Assembly: GCF_020531945.1 (NCBI RefSeq) | Contig: NZ_JAJATZ010000003.1 | Location: forward strand, 124,001 to 188,000 | DNA length: 64,000 bases | Reading direction: 5' to 3' | Origin: Loktanella gaetbuli | GTDB lineage: Bacteria > Pseudomonadota > Alphaproteobacteria > Rhodobacterales > Rhodobacteraceae | Shown here: positions 51,975 to 61,585 of the stretch, one piece after another | How positions within the stretch are numbered: the stretch's first letter is position 1 | Layout of the letters: the number at the start of each line of letters is the position of its first letter | Program-made: the position numbers and the translations under genes | The notes under the pieces: generated by a model | The model's input: the letters and a program-made list of their open reading frames with translations, nothing else | Told to the model about the DNA's origin: nothing | The model's database searches: none

Positions 51975-52018
51975 GGTCCGGATGATCCCTCGTCCCTGTG
52001 GCCAAAGTATGAAGGCTT

Positions 52019-53071
52019 TCAGTCAATAATCAATTGGCCGGACGCAAGGTCATAGACCTTGCGCATGACGGTGGGTAACGCCGCCGGGCGAAAGGTACCA
52101 TGCGGGATAAAGTCGCCCCTGTCCGCCACGGCATCCGCTGGCACGCGCGCCGTCATGATCGTTAAATCCAGATGGAAATGGGTAAAGGTATGACGCGCTG
52201 TGGCGTCCAACCTGTACCAGTCTGCGTCCAGCGGCGGATCTGCGACCGGGGCATCGCCCCAATCGGATCCGGGCCAGCCCAGCATACCGCCCAGCAGACC
52301 CTTTTCGGGTCGCGTTTCCAGTAGCCATGCCCCATCGGCGCGTCGGGTGACATAGGCAATCCCGCGGCGGGTCGGAACCTTCTTTTTCGGGGTCTTTTTC
52401 GGCAGCTCTGACGCCGTGCCAGCCATGCGCGCCCGGCATGGATCACGCCAGGGGCAGATGCCGCAGGCCGGTGATTTGGGTGTGCAGATCGTGGCCCCCA
52501 GGTCCATCACGGCCTGCGCATAATCGCCGGGCCGCTCAACGGGGGTCAGCGCCTGCGCCAATGCCATCAGTTCCGGCTTGGCGGCCGGCAATGGCGTATG
52601 CACGTCATGAATGCGCGACATCACTCTTTCCACGTTGCCGTCCAGCACCGTTTCGGGCTGGTCGAATGCAATCGCGGCGACGGCGGCGGCAGTATAGGGA
52701 CCGACCCCCGGTAGCGTCAGCAGCGTCGCATGATCGCGTGGAAACTGCCCACCATGATCCGTCACGACCACCCGCGCGCATTTCAGCAGGTTGCGGGCGC
52801 GGGCATAATAGCCAAGTCCCGCCCATGCAGCCATGACCTCGGCATCTTCGGCCGCGGCCAGATCAGCAACCGTTGGCCAAATGTCGGTGAATTTCCGCCA
52901 ATAGTCGCGCACGGCGGCCACGGTGGTCTGCTGCAACATCACCTCTGACAGCCAGACACCATAGGGGTCTGGCATCACGCCATTTTTTCGGTCCTCGGGC
53001 GGGACACGCCACGGCATGGCCCGCGCATGGCGATCATACCATTGCAAAAGCTGTAACGCTTGTTCACGCAT
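52019..53071 (-). CDS. mutY: A/G-specific adenine glycosylase
   Basis: This 350-residue repair enzyme has the catalytic region WLSEVMLQQT, the helix-hairpin-helix TLPGVGPYTAAAVAAIAF with the Asp in VLDGNVERV, and the iron-sulphur motif C-x6-C-x2-C-x5-C (CTPKSPACGICPWRDPC). The C-terminal Nudix-like domain recognises 8-oxoguanine. It removes adenine paired with oxidised guanine. Confidence 0.95.
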   Translation of the reverse strand: MREQALQLLQWYDRHARAMPWRVPPEDRKNGVMPDPYGVWLSEVMLQQTTVAAVRDYWRKFTDIWPTVADLAAAEDAEVMAAWAGLGYYARARNLLKCARVVVTDHGGQFPRDHATLLTLPGVGPYTAAAVAAIAFDQPETVLDGNVERVMSRIHDVHTPLPAAKPELMALAQALTPVERPGDYAQAVMDLGATICTPKSPACGICPWRDPCRARMAGTASELPKKTPKKKVPTRRGIAYVTRRADGAWLLETRPEKGLLGGMLGWPGSDWGDAPVADPPLDADWYRLDATARHTFTHFHLDLTIMTARVPADAVADRGDFIPHGTFRPAALPTVMRKVYDLASGQLIID

Positions 53072-53133
53072 TCTTCACCTGTTGCCGGGGCTGCGCGCAC
53101 TGACTTGGCGCGGGACCACCCTTAGATTAAGTC

Positions 53134-53649
53134 ATGACTATGAAACAGCCCAGGCGCCATTCAACCACACGCGGCTTCTCCCGCGCAGCGACGCTGATGC
53201 AGACACGCATCCGCACCGCGACCGAAGGCCGTGGCTTTGCCGAATCGCGGTTGCTGACCCACTGGGCGGAAATCGTGGGCGAACAGATCGCGGGGATCGC
53301 GCGGCCCGTCAAAATATCCTACGGACGCGGCGCGCTGGGGGCCACGCTGACGGTGCTGACCACGGGGTCGAACGCCCCGATGCTGGAAATGCAAAAACCG
53401 CAACTGCTGGAACGCGTGAATGCCTGCTACGGCTATCGCGCGATTTCCCGCATCCACATTACACAGACCGCACCCACTGGGTTTGCAGACGGGCGCGCGC
53501 AATTCGATCATGCGCCCAAGGTCGCCCCCGAACCCGACCCAGCCGTGCAGGCACAGGCCAAGGCAGCGGCGGCGGGTGTGGGCGACGACAACCTGCGGGC
53601 AGCCCTAGAGGCATTGACCGCGAATTTCCTGACGAAACAGAAAACCTGA
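53134..53649 (+). CDS. DUF721 family protein
   Basis: This 171-residue protein has the DUF721 pattern FAESRLLTHWAEIVGEQIAG and an Arg-rich N-terminus, with an Ala-rich C-terminal extension. DUF721 includes DciA-like proteins that load the replicative helicase in bacteria lacking DnaC, so a replication role is possible. It lies divergently from mutY and just before the DsbA-like gene. Confidence 0.85.
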   Translation: MTMKQPRRHSTTRGFSRAATLMQTRIRTATEGRGFAESRLLTHWAEIVGEQIAGIARPVKISYGRGALGATLTVLTTGSNAPMLEMQKPQLLERVNACYGYRAISRIHITQTAPTGFADGRAQFDHAPKVAPEPDPAVQAQAKAAAAGVGDDNLRAALEALTANFLTKQKT

Positions 53650-53664
53650 CCAAAGGATCGAGAC

Positions 53665-54318
53665 ATGAACCGTAGAACACTTCTTCTGGGTGGGGCCTCA
53701 CTGGCCGCTATCGGCGCAATCGCATTTACCACTGGCGGCGAGGGCGGCAATCTTCTGGTCGGCATGGCCAATGCCCAGGACGCCGATCCCAGCGCAATCC
53801 AGGACATGGTAATGGGCGATGCCGATGCCCCGATCGAAATGATCGAATACGCATCCTTTACCTGCCCGCATTGCGCGAACTTTCACGCGACGGTCTGGCC
53901 CCAGCTCAAGGCCGATTACATTGACACCGGCAAGGTGCGGTTCATCTACCGCGAGGTCTATTTCGACCGTCCCGGCCTGTGGGCATCCATGATGGCGCGG
54001 TGCGGCGGTGAAATGCGGTTCTTTGGCGTGACCGCAGAATTCTACGACAAACAGCGCATGTGGACCGCGTCGGGCGATCCCGCCACGATTGCGGCGGATC
54101 TGCGCACCGTTGCAAAAACCGCAGGCCTGACCGATGAAATGCTCGACGCCTGCATGCAGGACGCAGAGAACGCGCAGAACCTCGTGGCATGGTACGAACA
54201 GAACGCCGCGGCCGACAACGTCCGGTCCACACCGTCGTTCATCATCGACGGCGAGGCCTACAGCAACATGTCGTATGACGACATGAAAGCGATCCTCGAC
54301 GCCAAGCTGGAAGGCTGA
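53665..54318 (+). CDS. DsbA family thiol-disulfide oxidoreductase
   Basis: This 217-residue exported protein starts with a twin-arginine-like leader (NRRTLLLGGASLAAIG), has the active site FTCPHCANFH with Cys67 and Cys70, and a thioredoxin fold with a helical insert, resembling BdbD/DsbA-like proteins of this group. It would form or isomerise disulfides in the periplasm. Its stop shares one base with the CoA-transferase start. Confidence 0.92.
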   Translation: MNRRTLLLGGASLAAIGAIAFTTGGEGGNLLVGMANAQDADPSAIQDMVMGDADAPIEMIEYASFTCPHCANFHATVWPQLKADYIDTGKVRFIYREVYFDRPGLWASMMARCGGEMRFFGVTAEFYDKQRMWTASGDPATIAADLRTVAKTAGLTDEMLDACMQDAENAQNLVAWYEQNAAADNVRSTPSFIIDGEAYSNMSYDDMKAILDAKLEG

Positions 54319-55439
54319 TGCAACCCCTGGCCGGGCTGAAGGTCATCGAGCTGGCCCGCATCCTCGCCGGACCGTGGTGCGGCCAGACGCTGGCCGATCT
54401 GGGTGCCACAGTCATCAAGGTCGAATCCCCCGACGGCGACGATACGCGCCGTTGGGGACCGCCCTTTGTTGATCGCGCCGGCGACCGGTCTGCTGCCTAT
54501 TTCCACGGCACGAACCGTGGCAAGGCATCGGTCGTCGTGGATTTCCGCACGCCGGAGGGTCAGGCACAGGTGCGCCGCCTGCTGGCCGACGCAGATATCG
54601 TCATTGAAAATTTCCGGGTCGGCGGACTGGCGAAATACGGGCTGGACTACGCCAGCCTGCGCGATGATTTCCCCGCGCTGATCTATTGTTCCATCACGGG
54701 TTTCGGACAAACCGGCCCCTATGCCTCCCGCGCGGGGTACGATTACATCATTCAAGGCATGTCCGGACTGATGAGCGTGACAGGCCCACCCGACGGCCAG
54801 CCGAATCGGGTGGGAGTCGCCGTCGTGGACCTGTTTTCCGGCATGTATGCCAGCACGGCGATCCTCGCGGCTGTCCACCAGCGGCACAGTACCGGGCGTG
54901 GGCAGCATCTGGACGTGGCCCTGCTGGACGTTGCGGTGTCCACCATGGCCAATCAGGCGATGAATTACCTGACCACCGGCACGCCACCGGAACGCACGGG
55001 CAATCACCACCCCAATCTTGCCCCCTATCAGGTCTACGACTGCGCCGACGGGCATATCGTCATCGCGACCGGCAACGACAGCCAGTTCGCACGGCTGTGC
55101 GCGCTGCTCGACCTGCCGGCATTGTCCAAGGACTCGCGCTTTGCCAGCAATGCCGACCGTTTGGCACACCTCGACGCGCTGAACGCGGCGCTGACGGCGG
55201 CAACACGGATGGTCTCCAAGGCCGATCTTTTGGCGCGGTGCGAATCCCACGGCGTGCCTGCCGGACCGATCAACGACATGGCAGAGGTGTTCGCGGACCC
55301 ACAGGTGGTCGCGCGGGGACTCCGGATCGACCGTGATGGCGTTCCGGGCGTCCGCATGCCCGTCCTGTTTTCCGACGCAACGGCGGTATCGGACAGTGCG
55401 TCCCCAATGCTGGGTCAGGATCAATCGCTGCTGGACTAA
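54318..55439 (+). CDS. CaiB/BaiF family CoA-transferase
   Basis: This 373-residue protein has the family III CoA-transferase pattern: the N-terminal LAGLKVIELARILAGPWCGQ, the CoA-binding segment SIENFRVGGLAKYGLDY-like (VIENFRVGG), and the catalytic Asp in VVDLFSGMYAS. It transfers CoA between organic acids. The substrate cannot be told from sequence. Its end overlaps that of lpxK by four bases on the opposite strand. Confidence 0.92.
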   Translation: MQPLAGLKVIELARILAGPWCGQTLADLGATVIKVESPDGDDTRRWGPPFVDRAGDRSAAYFHGTNRGKASVVVDFRTPEGQAQVRRLLADADIVIENFRVGGLAKYGLDYASLRDDFPALIYCSITGFGQTGPYASRAGYDYIIQGMSGLMSVTGPPDGQPNRVGVAVVDLFSGMYASTAILAAVHQRHSTGRGQHLDVALLDVAVSTMANQAMNYLTTGTPPERTGNHHPNLAPYQVYDCADGHIVIATGNDSQFARLCALLDLPALSKDSRFASNADRLAHLDALNAALTAATRMVSKADLLARCESHGVPAGPINDMAEVFADPQVVARGLRIDRDGVPGVRMPVLFSDATAVSDSASPMLGQDQSLLD

Positions 55440-56413
55440 AGGCCCAGCGCCGCCAACGACCGATCCAACGGACCCCAGTCATCCACCTGCAACCGCACCG
55501 GCAACGTCAGGACCTGCGACCGGAACGCAGGGGGCAGGCGCACCGCGTCTTTTTCGGTGGTCACCAGTTGCGCCGTGCGCAGCCTTGCCTCTGACGCAAG
55601 ACGGGTCATCAGCGCCTCGGTCAGGGGCTGGTGATCGTCCAGCGGTTCGGCACGGACAACATCGGCCCCCATGGCGCGCAGCGTGGCAAAGAATTTCTCG
55701 GGATGGCCGATCCCGGCAAAGGCCAGCAGGCGCAGGCTGGTCCATGGCATCCCCGTCACCAGCGGCACCAGTTCGCCGCGCAACTGCGGCACATGCCATT
55801 GCGCGGCAAAACGGATTTGCGCCGCGGCATCACCGATGGCGAGCAGCAGGTCCGCACGGGCCAGGCCTGCGTCCACCGGTTCCCGCAATGGCCCTGACGG
55901 CATCACCCGACCGTTGCCAAATCCGCGCGCGGCATCCACGACGACGATGGACAGGTCCTTGACCACTGCCGGGTTCTGAAATCCGTCATCCAGCAGAATG
56001 ACGCCCGCGCCCGCGTCGACGGCGGCGCGCACCCCGGCAGCCCTGTCCTTGGCGACCCACGTGGGCGCAAAGGCAGACAGCAGCAGCGGCTCATCACCGA
56101 CCTGCGCCGCATCATGGGTGCGTTCGACGACCTGCACCGGGCCCTCCAACGTGCCCCCATAGCCGCGGGACACGATATGCGGGACATGTCCGGCGGCATG
56201 CAGGCGACTGGCCAGCGCCATGGCCGTCGGTGTCTTGCCGGTGCCGCCGACATTGATGTTGCCGATGCAAATCACCGGGACCGGCGCACGATAGCCCCTT
56301 TGCGCGACACGTCGCGCCGTTCCCAGCGCATAAAGACCTGCAAGAGGTGCCAGTATCCGCGCCTGCCAGCCAGGATGATCCGGCGGATTTGACCAGAAAC
56401 CGGGCGGGCGCAT
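55436..56413 (-). CDS. lpxK: Tetraacyldisaccharide 4'-kinase
   Basis: This 325-residue kinase has the N-terminal membrane-associated segment, the Walker A VICIGNINVGGTGKTPT, and downstream LLDDGFQ with the Asp residues used by LpxK. It phosphorylates lipid A precursors at the inner membrane. The ATG shares one base with the stop of the waaA-like gene (TGATG), so the lipid A/Kdo genes are coupled. Confidence 0.95.
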   Translation of the reverse strand: MRPPGFWSNPPDHPGWQARILAPLAGLYALGTARRVAQRGYRAPVPVICIGNINVGGTGKTPTAMALASRLHAAGHVPHIVSRGYGGTLEGPVQVVERTHDAAQVGDEPLLLSAFAPTWVAKDRAAGVRAAVDAGAGVILLDDGFQNPAVVKDLSIVVVDAARGFGNGRVMPSGPLREPVDAGLARADLLLAIGDAAAQIRFAAQWHVPQLRGELVPLVTGMPWTSLRLLAFAGIGHPEKFFATLRAMGADVVRAEPLDDHQPLTEALMTRLASEARLRTAQLVTTEKDAVRLPPAFRSQVLTLPVRLQVDDWGPLDRSLAALGL

Positions 56414-57495
56414 CAGGCGGCCACCCCATCGACTGCGTCCCGGATCAGGCCGACGATCAGATCCGCAGCCTCGGCCCCCTGCGATGTCACGTCCCACCCG
56501 GCCGCAACAAGGCGCGCAACCCGGTCCGCCGCCAGCAGATCCTCGACAGCCGGGCCAAGTTCGGTCCATTGATCGATCTTGCGTGTGGCCTGCGCGGCAT
56601 CCAGCCTCGCATATCGCGCGGCGAATGGTTCGGTCATCGGTCCATGGATCAGGCCAGACCCCAGCGTTGCGATTGCAAAGGGGTCCTGCGCATCGGACCG
56701 GTCGAACGTCCCCCCGGCAAAGGTGACCGAGGCAAGTCGCAGCCACAGTCCCAGATCGCCGTCACTGTCAGCGATATGCACCTGCGCGGCCTCTTGTGGA
56801 ATTTGCGCGACAGACGACTGCTCTGTCAGCAATCGCTGGTCGCCAAAAGCCCGGGCAAGTGCAGCACCCGCGCCGGGATCGGCGGCCTCAGCTACCAGCA
56901 GCAGGCGGTGCGAACGCCGCGTGGCGTGGCGATGGGCGGCGATCAGGCCCGCGACCATATTCATCGTGACCCGCGTGGCACACCATACAGGGCGGTTGTT
57001 CAATGCGTCCGCAATCGATCGGCGGTCCGTTTCGGTATAGGGCAGAACGGATACCGGCTCTTCCAGTCGGATGTCCGTTTTGACCTTTTTCCGGTCGACA
57101 CCTGCCGCGACAAAGGCCCGTTCAGCGGCCTTGTCGACAGCCAGTACCAACTGTGTCCGCCCCAGAACAGCCCGCGTGCGTCCACGCGTCCAGAATCCCG
57201 TCAACGGGGCGATGGATGCCCCATTCATATTGACCATGATCACCGGCAACTGCGCATCCGCTGCGGCCTGCAACGTGCCCAGATCGACGGTTCCGCCCAT
57301 CCAGATCAAGGCGACAGGCCGGGTCCTGTCGATATGGGCGCGCGCCTCGCGCTTGCCTTGGGGATGCGGGATCGACCCATCCCCCGTCAGAACGAAACGG
57401 ACCGTATCGCCATCATCGGCCAACCGGCTGCGCAGCGTGTCGGCCATGGTCGCAATCGCCGGCGATCCGCAGCGGCACCAGACGCAGGGCGTCAT
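56413..57495 (-). CDS. waaA: Kdo transferase-like glycosyltransferase (WaaA-like, short)
   Basis: This 360-residue protein has the WaaA-like segments VALIWMGGT, GFWTRGRTRAVLGRTQLV and VTFAGGTFDRSDAQDPFAIA. It is shorter than classical WaaA (about 420) and lacks an N-terminal membrane anchor, so it may be the divergent paralogue often placed before lpxK in this group. It should act on lipid A with Kdo or a related sugar. Confidence 0.8.
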   Translation of the reverse strand: MTPCVWCRCGSPAIATMADTLRSRLADDGDTVRFVLTGDGSIPHPQGKREARAHIDRTRPVALIWMGGTVDLGTLQAAADAQLPVIMVNMNGASIAPLTGFWTRGRTRAVLGRTQLVLAVDKAAERAFVAAGVDRKKVKTDIRLEEPVSVLPYTETDRRSIADALNNRPVWCATRVTMNMVAGLIAAHRHATRRSHRLLLVAEAADPGAGAALARAFGDQRLLTEQSSVAQIPQEAAQVHIADSDGDLGLWLRLASVTFAGGTFDRSDAQDPFAIATLGSGLIHGPMTEPFAARYARLDAAQATRKIDQWTELGPAVEDLLAADRVARLVAAGWDVTSQGAEAADLIVGLIRDAVDGVAA

Positions 57496-57497
57496 GC

Positions 57498-57743
57498 CTA
57501 GTGGCCCAGTTCCTCGGTCGAGGATGCAGCCTGCTCCTCGTCCCGCAGGCGGTGAATATGTGCGATGAAATATCTGGTGTGCGCATCGTCGACCGTGCGC
57601 TGTGCGGCGGCCTTCCAGGCGTTGTAGGCGCTGTCATAATTCGGGAACATGCCGACGATGTCGATCTTGTCGACATCGACAAACGCGTTCTTGGTCGGGT
57701 CAATCAGCTCTCCGCCAAAAACAAGATGCAGGCGTTGGGTCAT
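57498..57743 (-). CDS. DUF4170 family protein
   Basis: This 81-residue protein (MTQRLHLVFGGELIDPTKNA at its start) matches the DUF4170 pattern, a small conserved alphaproteobacterial protein found beside lipid A genes. ATG 57743 has an AAGAGGAC leader; the longer frame upstream is not needed. Function unknown. Confidence 0.88.
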   Translation of the reverse strand: MTQRLHLVFGGELIDPTKNAFVDVDKIDIVGMFPNYDSAYNAWKAAAQRTVDDAHTRYFIAHIHRLRDEEQAASSTEELGH

Positions 57744-57812
57744 GGTGTCGTCCTCTTGCAGGGTTTGCGTCAAACTAGGCGGCGCTGGCGGCCTGCACAA
57801 CCGCCTGCTTGG

Positions 57813-58583
57813 TCAGGCCAATGCGGCTAGCAGCGCAGGCACGACCGCGCCACCGGCGATGACACCATCCAGCTGACGTTTGGGCGTGTTGAAACGCAGC
57901 GGACGACCGCGCCGGTCGGTGACATCACCGCCCGCCTCGGACACGATGACGGCACCCGCGGCAATGTCCCACTCCCATGACGGGCGCAGCGTCAGCATGG
58001 CGTCAAACTTGCCCTCTGCGGCCAGTGCCATCCGGTAGGCCAGCGACGACCGGAAACCCCGCGTGAACGGCGGCACGCCGCCCGACCAATGATGCGGCGC
58101 AAGGTTTGGTTTCGTGGTCAGCACCTGGGCACGCGCGACGTTCGACTGACCGCTGACCCGGATCGGACGACCGTTGCATGTCGCCCCGTGTCCCAGCGCG
58201 GCGGCGAACATCAGGCTGCGGGCAGGCAGATAGACGACACCGGCGATCGGCACGCCATCCTCGACCACGGCAATGGCATGGGCCCAATCCTTGTCACCGC
58301 GGATAAAGGCCCGTGTGCCGTCGATCGGGTCAATCACAAACACGCGCTGTGCGGCCAGGCGGTCCTTGTCGTCGGGGGTTTCCTCTGACAGCCAACCGTA
58401 CTCCGGGCGCGCAGCGCGCAAACGCTCCGACAGCATGCGATTTACCGCAAGGTCGGCTTCAGTCACAGGTCCCTGGTCGCCATCCTTTTCCCAGACCGTC
58501 GGGGACCGTCCGTGAAACGACAGCGAAATGTCACCCGCAGCCCGCGCCGCGTCGATCAACAATGGCAGATCAATCGCCGGCAA
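57813..58583 (-). CDS. cysQ: 3'(2'),5'-bisphosphate nucleotidase, CysQ-like
   Basis: This 256-residue enzyme shows the inositol-monophosphatase fold motifs WLSEETPDD, the metal site VIDPIDGTRAF, and WEWDIAAGAVIVSEAGG. CysQ hydrolyses PAP formed in sulfate assimilation; related family members act on inositol phosphates. It overlaps the PmbA stop by 14 bases. Confidence 0.9.
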   Translation of the reverse strand: MPAIDLPLLIDAARAAGDISLSFHGRSPTVWEKDGDQGPVTEADLAVNRMLSERLRAARPEYGWLSEETPDDKDRLAAQRVFVIDPIDGTRAFIRGDKDWAHAIAVVEDGVPIAGVVYLPARSLMFAAALGHGATCNGRPIRVSGQSNVARAQVLTTKPNLAPHHWSGGVPPFTRGFRSSLAYRMALAAEGKFDAMLTLRPSWEWDIAAGAVIVSEAGGDVTDRRGRPLRFNTPKRQLDGVIAGGAVVPALLAALA

Positions 58584-59913
58584 GCGTCATGCCCTCGACC
58601 AAGAGCGACGGCACCACCCGGCTCAGATGGGTGCGCGCGTCGTTTGCCGCGATCATGGTCAACCACATGTCGCGCAGATTGCCTGCAATCGTCAGTTCGT
58701 TCACGGGATAGGCGATTTCGCCGTTTTCGACCCAGAACCCGGATGCGCCCCGCGAATAATCGCCGGTGTTGGGATTGATCGTCGACCCGATCATGCTGGT
58801 GACCACCAGACCCGTGCCCATTTGTGCGATCAGGTCGTCACGACTGGCCGTGCCTTGCGTCAGCGACAGGTTCGTGACCGCAGGACGCGGCGCAGATGAC
58901 GTGCCGCGCGCTGCGTTCGCAGTCGACGGCAGCCCCAGTTTGCGCCCAGTGGCCAGGTCAAGCGTCCAGCCGGTCAGCCTGCCGTCATCGACCAGCAATC
59001 GCGATTGCGTGGGCAAACCTTCGGCATCGAACAGTTTCGAGGCCGACGTGCGTGCACGGTGCGGGTCCTCGGTCAGGGTCATGCCCTTGGGCAGCACCTG
59101 TTCGCCCAGCGCATCGCGCAGGAACGACGCGCCGCGTGCGATGGCGCTGCCGTTGGTGGCCTGCACCAGATGCCCGATCAAAGAGCTGGCGATCCGTTCA
59201 TCGAACAGCACCGGATATTGCCCCGTTTTGGGACGACGCGCACCGATCCGCGCGACAGTGCGCAGGGCGGCGTTGCGCCCGATATCCTCGGGGTCGCGCA
59301 TGTCCGTCATGTAGATGCGCGAATCGTAATCGTAATCGCGTTCCATGCCGGTGCCGGTCCCGCTGATCGGAACGCAGGACAACCCGATATCCGACCGGGC
59401 ATAACCGGCCGCGAATCCGTTGCTCTGGCTCAGGTGCATGCGACGCCGACCGTAGCCTGCACTGGTTTCCGACACCTGCGACACCCCTTCGACACGCAGT
59501 GCCGCCGCCTCGGCGCGCAGCGCCATGTCCTGCAGCATCGCAGGGTCTGGTTCCGAGGCCGGATCACACAGGTCCAGCCGGGACATATCGGTGTCCGTTG
59601 CCAACTGATCGGGCGCGGCCAGCCCGCAATGGGGATCGATCGGTGCCTCGCGCGCCATGGTGACGGCACGCGCGGCCATTTCCGCAATCGCCTCTGGCCG
59701 TGTATCAGAGGATGCGACACTTGCCTGTCGCTGCCCCACGAACACGCGCAAACCGATATCGACACCTTCCGAACGCTCTGCCTTTTCCAGCGCACCGGCC
59801 CGCACCGCGATCTCGATCGAGGTGCCGTCCACGGCCAGCGCATCGCTGGCGTCGGCACCCGCCTTGCGGGCCGCATCCAGCATCGCCTGGGTCAGGTCAG
59901 AGAGTTCGGTCAT
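58570..59913 (-). CDS. pmbA: TldD/PmbA family metallopeptidase subunit
   Basis: This 447-residue protein has the PmbA pattern: an N-terminal GADASDALAVDG region, YARSDIGLSC, and the C-terminal LVVTSMIGSTINPNTGDYSR and GEIAYPVNELTIAGN. PmbA (TldE) pairs with TldD to process peptides and antitoxins. The subunit usually lacks the metal-binding HExxxH seen in TldD, and none is visible here. Confidence 0.93.
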   Translation of the reverse strand: MTELSDLTQAMLDAARKAGADASDALAVDGTSIEIAVRAGALEKAERSEGVDIGLRVFVGQRQASVASSDTRPEAIAEMAARAVTMAREAPIDPHCGLAAPDQLATDTDMSRLDLCDPASEPDPAMLQDMALRAEAAALRVEGVSQVSETSAGYGRRRMHLSQSNGFAAGYARSDIGLSCVPISGTGTGMERDYDYDSRIYMTDMRDPEDIGRNAALRTVARIGARRPKTGQYPVLFDERIASSLIGHLVQATNGSAIARGASFLRDALGEQVLPKGMTLTEDPHRARTSASKLFDAEGLPTQSRLLVDDGRLTGWTLDLATGRKLGLPSTANAARGTSSAPRPAVTNLSLTQGTASRDDLIAQMGTGLVVTSMIGSTINPNTGDYSRGASGFWVENGEIAYPVNELTIAGNLRDMWLTMIAANDARTHLSRVVPSLLVEGMTLAGD

Positions 59914-59986
59914 GTCAAATGGTCCTTGTCTTGTCGCGCTCGACCTAATTCCCAGCCCTCAATACCGCAAGGCGCGACACAATGGC

Positions 59987-61483
59987 TCAACGGATGCGCT
60001 GACCGTTTGCCGTGATCTGACCGTCGTTCGTGAAGGTGAAAACGGTCTCCAACGTATCGTCACCGGCCGGGGTCGTGAACATGCCCAGCATCATGCGGCC
60101 CATCATCGCCTGATCCTGCGGGACGACACCCATGGCGATCAGCGTGTCGATCAACTGGTTTATTCCGGTCAGCGTAATGGTAGCCGATCCTTCGGGGGTT
60201 GTCACATCGGACAGTGTCTGTTCCCCGCTCAGGTCGTAGGTGAACGCGCCGACGGCACGGACCAGCGCACCTGCTGCACCCAGACGGATTTCATTCACAT
60301 CCAGGCTGGCAAGGGTGCGCCCCGCAAGCGGGTTTTCCATCACGTCATCTGCACCTGTATCGTCGCTGTCCGCAGACAGCATCGTGCCGGACAGGTCGAT
60401 GACCAGATCGGCCGGATCACGCGGAACAGCACCCATTGGGTCAAACAGACCCCAGGTTTCATCGTTCAACGTCACACCGTTCAAACCGAAATTCAGCGCG
60501 AATGGCTGGGGTTCATCCGACGGACTGACCGGCATGGTCAGACCCACCTCATAAGATGCAGCCGCGACTTCGACCGGGGTCGGCAGTTCCGTGCCGCGCA
60601 GTGCCGTAACCATATCGTCAGCCCGGACGGCATAGCGCAGACTGTCGGCATCAATGCCGAAATCCACGCGGACGGCACCGGTCGTCGCGGTACCGTCAGC
60701 CGACATTTCCGCGCCGGAACTGGCAAAGATATAGGCAGCGGAATCGTATCCATAGCCACCAGACACCAGCACGCCCGACAGACCATCCGCGCTGATATCG
60801 GACAGGCCGGAACCCGCAGGCAAGGTCAGGTCGGCATCGAGTGCCATCGCATCGATCTTGCCCGACATGGTAAAGGCTTCGCCCGTGTCGTCGGCACCGT
60901 CCACCAGCAGATCAACACTTTGCGCGGCAAAATCATAGGTGATGTTCAGATCGGTCCCGATGTTCTGCACGGTGTTGCCGGTCAAACCGTTCAGCGCCAC
61001 GCGAAAATCCAGATCGACCGGCGCGCCATCAGCGTCGACCATCTGGGTCAGACCGACGACATACTGGTCAGCCGACACGGCATAGTTCATCGCGTCCGGC
61101 GTACCGCTGACCAGCGTCTGCGCACCCGATGGCGTAACGTAGAGTTCAATACGTTCGCCCTCATCGGTGCGCACGTTCACCGGAATGTCGTCAGGCAAGC
61201 TGACCGAAACCGTGCCATCGCCGTTGTCCTGCAATGTGATCCGATCGACCATGACGGCGCTTGTCGTGTCGGAACCGGAAAAAGTGTAGACCACGTCCGT
61301 CGCAATCAACGTGTCCGCCCCCTCTTCCAGATTGCCGACGGTCACCGCCCCGCTGCCGGACCTGTCGATGATCGCCTGCCAGTTGTCCCAGACCTGACGG
61401 GGCGTGACATCGGCAAAGGCGGGAAGGCCCGCAAGGCAGAGAGCACTGGCCAGTACGGGCGCAAGATTTTGGGTACGGGTCAT
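59987..61483 (-). CDS. DUF2125 family secreted protein
   Basis: This 498-residue protein has a signal peptide (LAPVLASALCLAGLPAFA) and a long repetitive, beta-rich, Asp/Ser/Gly-rich body, matching the DUF2125 proteins of alphaproteobacteria. It is probably periplasmic or outer-membrane associated. The function is not established. It faces away from the SDR gene. Confidence 0.88.
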   Translation of the reverse strand: MTRTQNLAPVLASALCLAGLPAFADVTPRQVWDNWQAIIDRSGSGAVTVGNLEEGADTLIATDVVYTFSGSDTTSAVMVDRITLQDNGDGTVSVSLPDDIPVNVRTDEGERIELYVTPSGAQTLVSGTPDAMNYAVSADQYVVGLTQMVDADGAPVDLDFRVALNGLTGNTVQNIGTDLNITYDFAAQSVDLLVDGADDTGEAFTMSGKIDAMALDADLTLPAGSGLSDISADGLSGVLVSGGYGYDSAAYIFASSGAEMSADGTATTGAVRVDFGIDADSLRYAVRADDMVTALRGTELPTPVEVAAASYEVGLTMPVSPSDEPQPFALNFGLNGVTLNDETWGLFDPMGAVPRDPADLVIDLSGTMLSADSDDTGADDVMENPLAGRTLASLDVNEIRLGAAGALVRAVGAFTYDLSGEQTLSDVTTPEGSATITLTGINQLIDTLIAMGVVPQDQAMMGRMMLGMFTTPAGDDTLETVFTFTNDGQITANGQRIR

Positions 61484-61585
61484 CTTGTCATTCCTTTGGT
61501 CGCATCCCGGACTCTCTGCCGCGATGGTTTTGAAAACGTTAAAACGATGCTAGTTGTTGCGTCGCACGATCAAAAGGGACTGACG

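Noticed and set aside
52438..52836. Plus-strand frame opposite mutY
   Set aside because: Antisense to a complete MutY with intact iron-sulphur and helix-hairpin-helix motifs.
54258..55424. 388-codon minus-strand frame
   Set aside because: Antisense to the CoA-transferase gene, which has family motifs and a coupled start.
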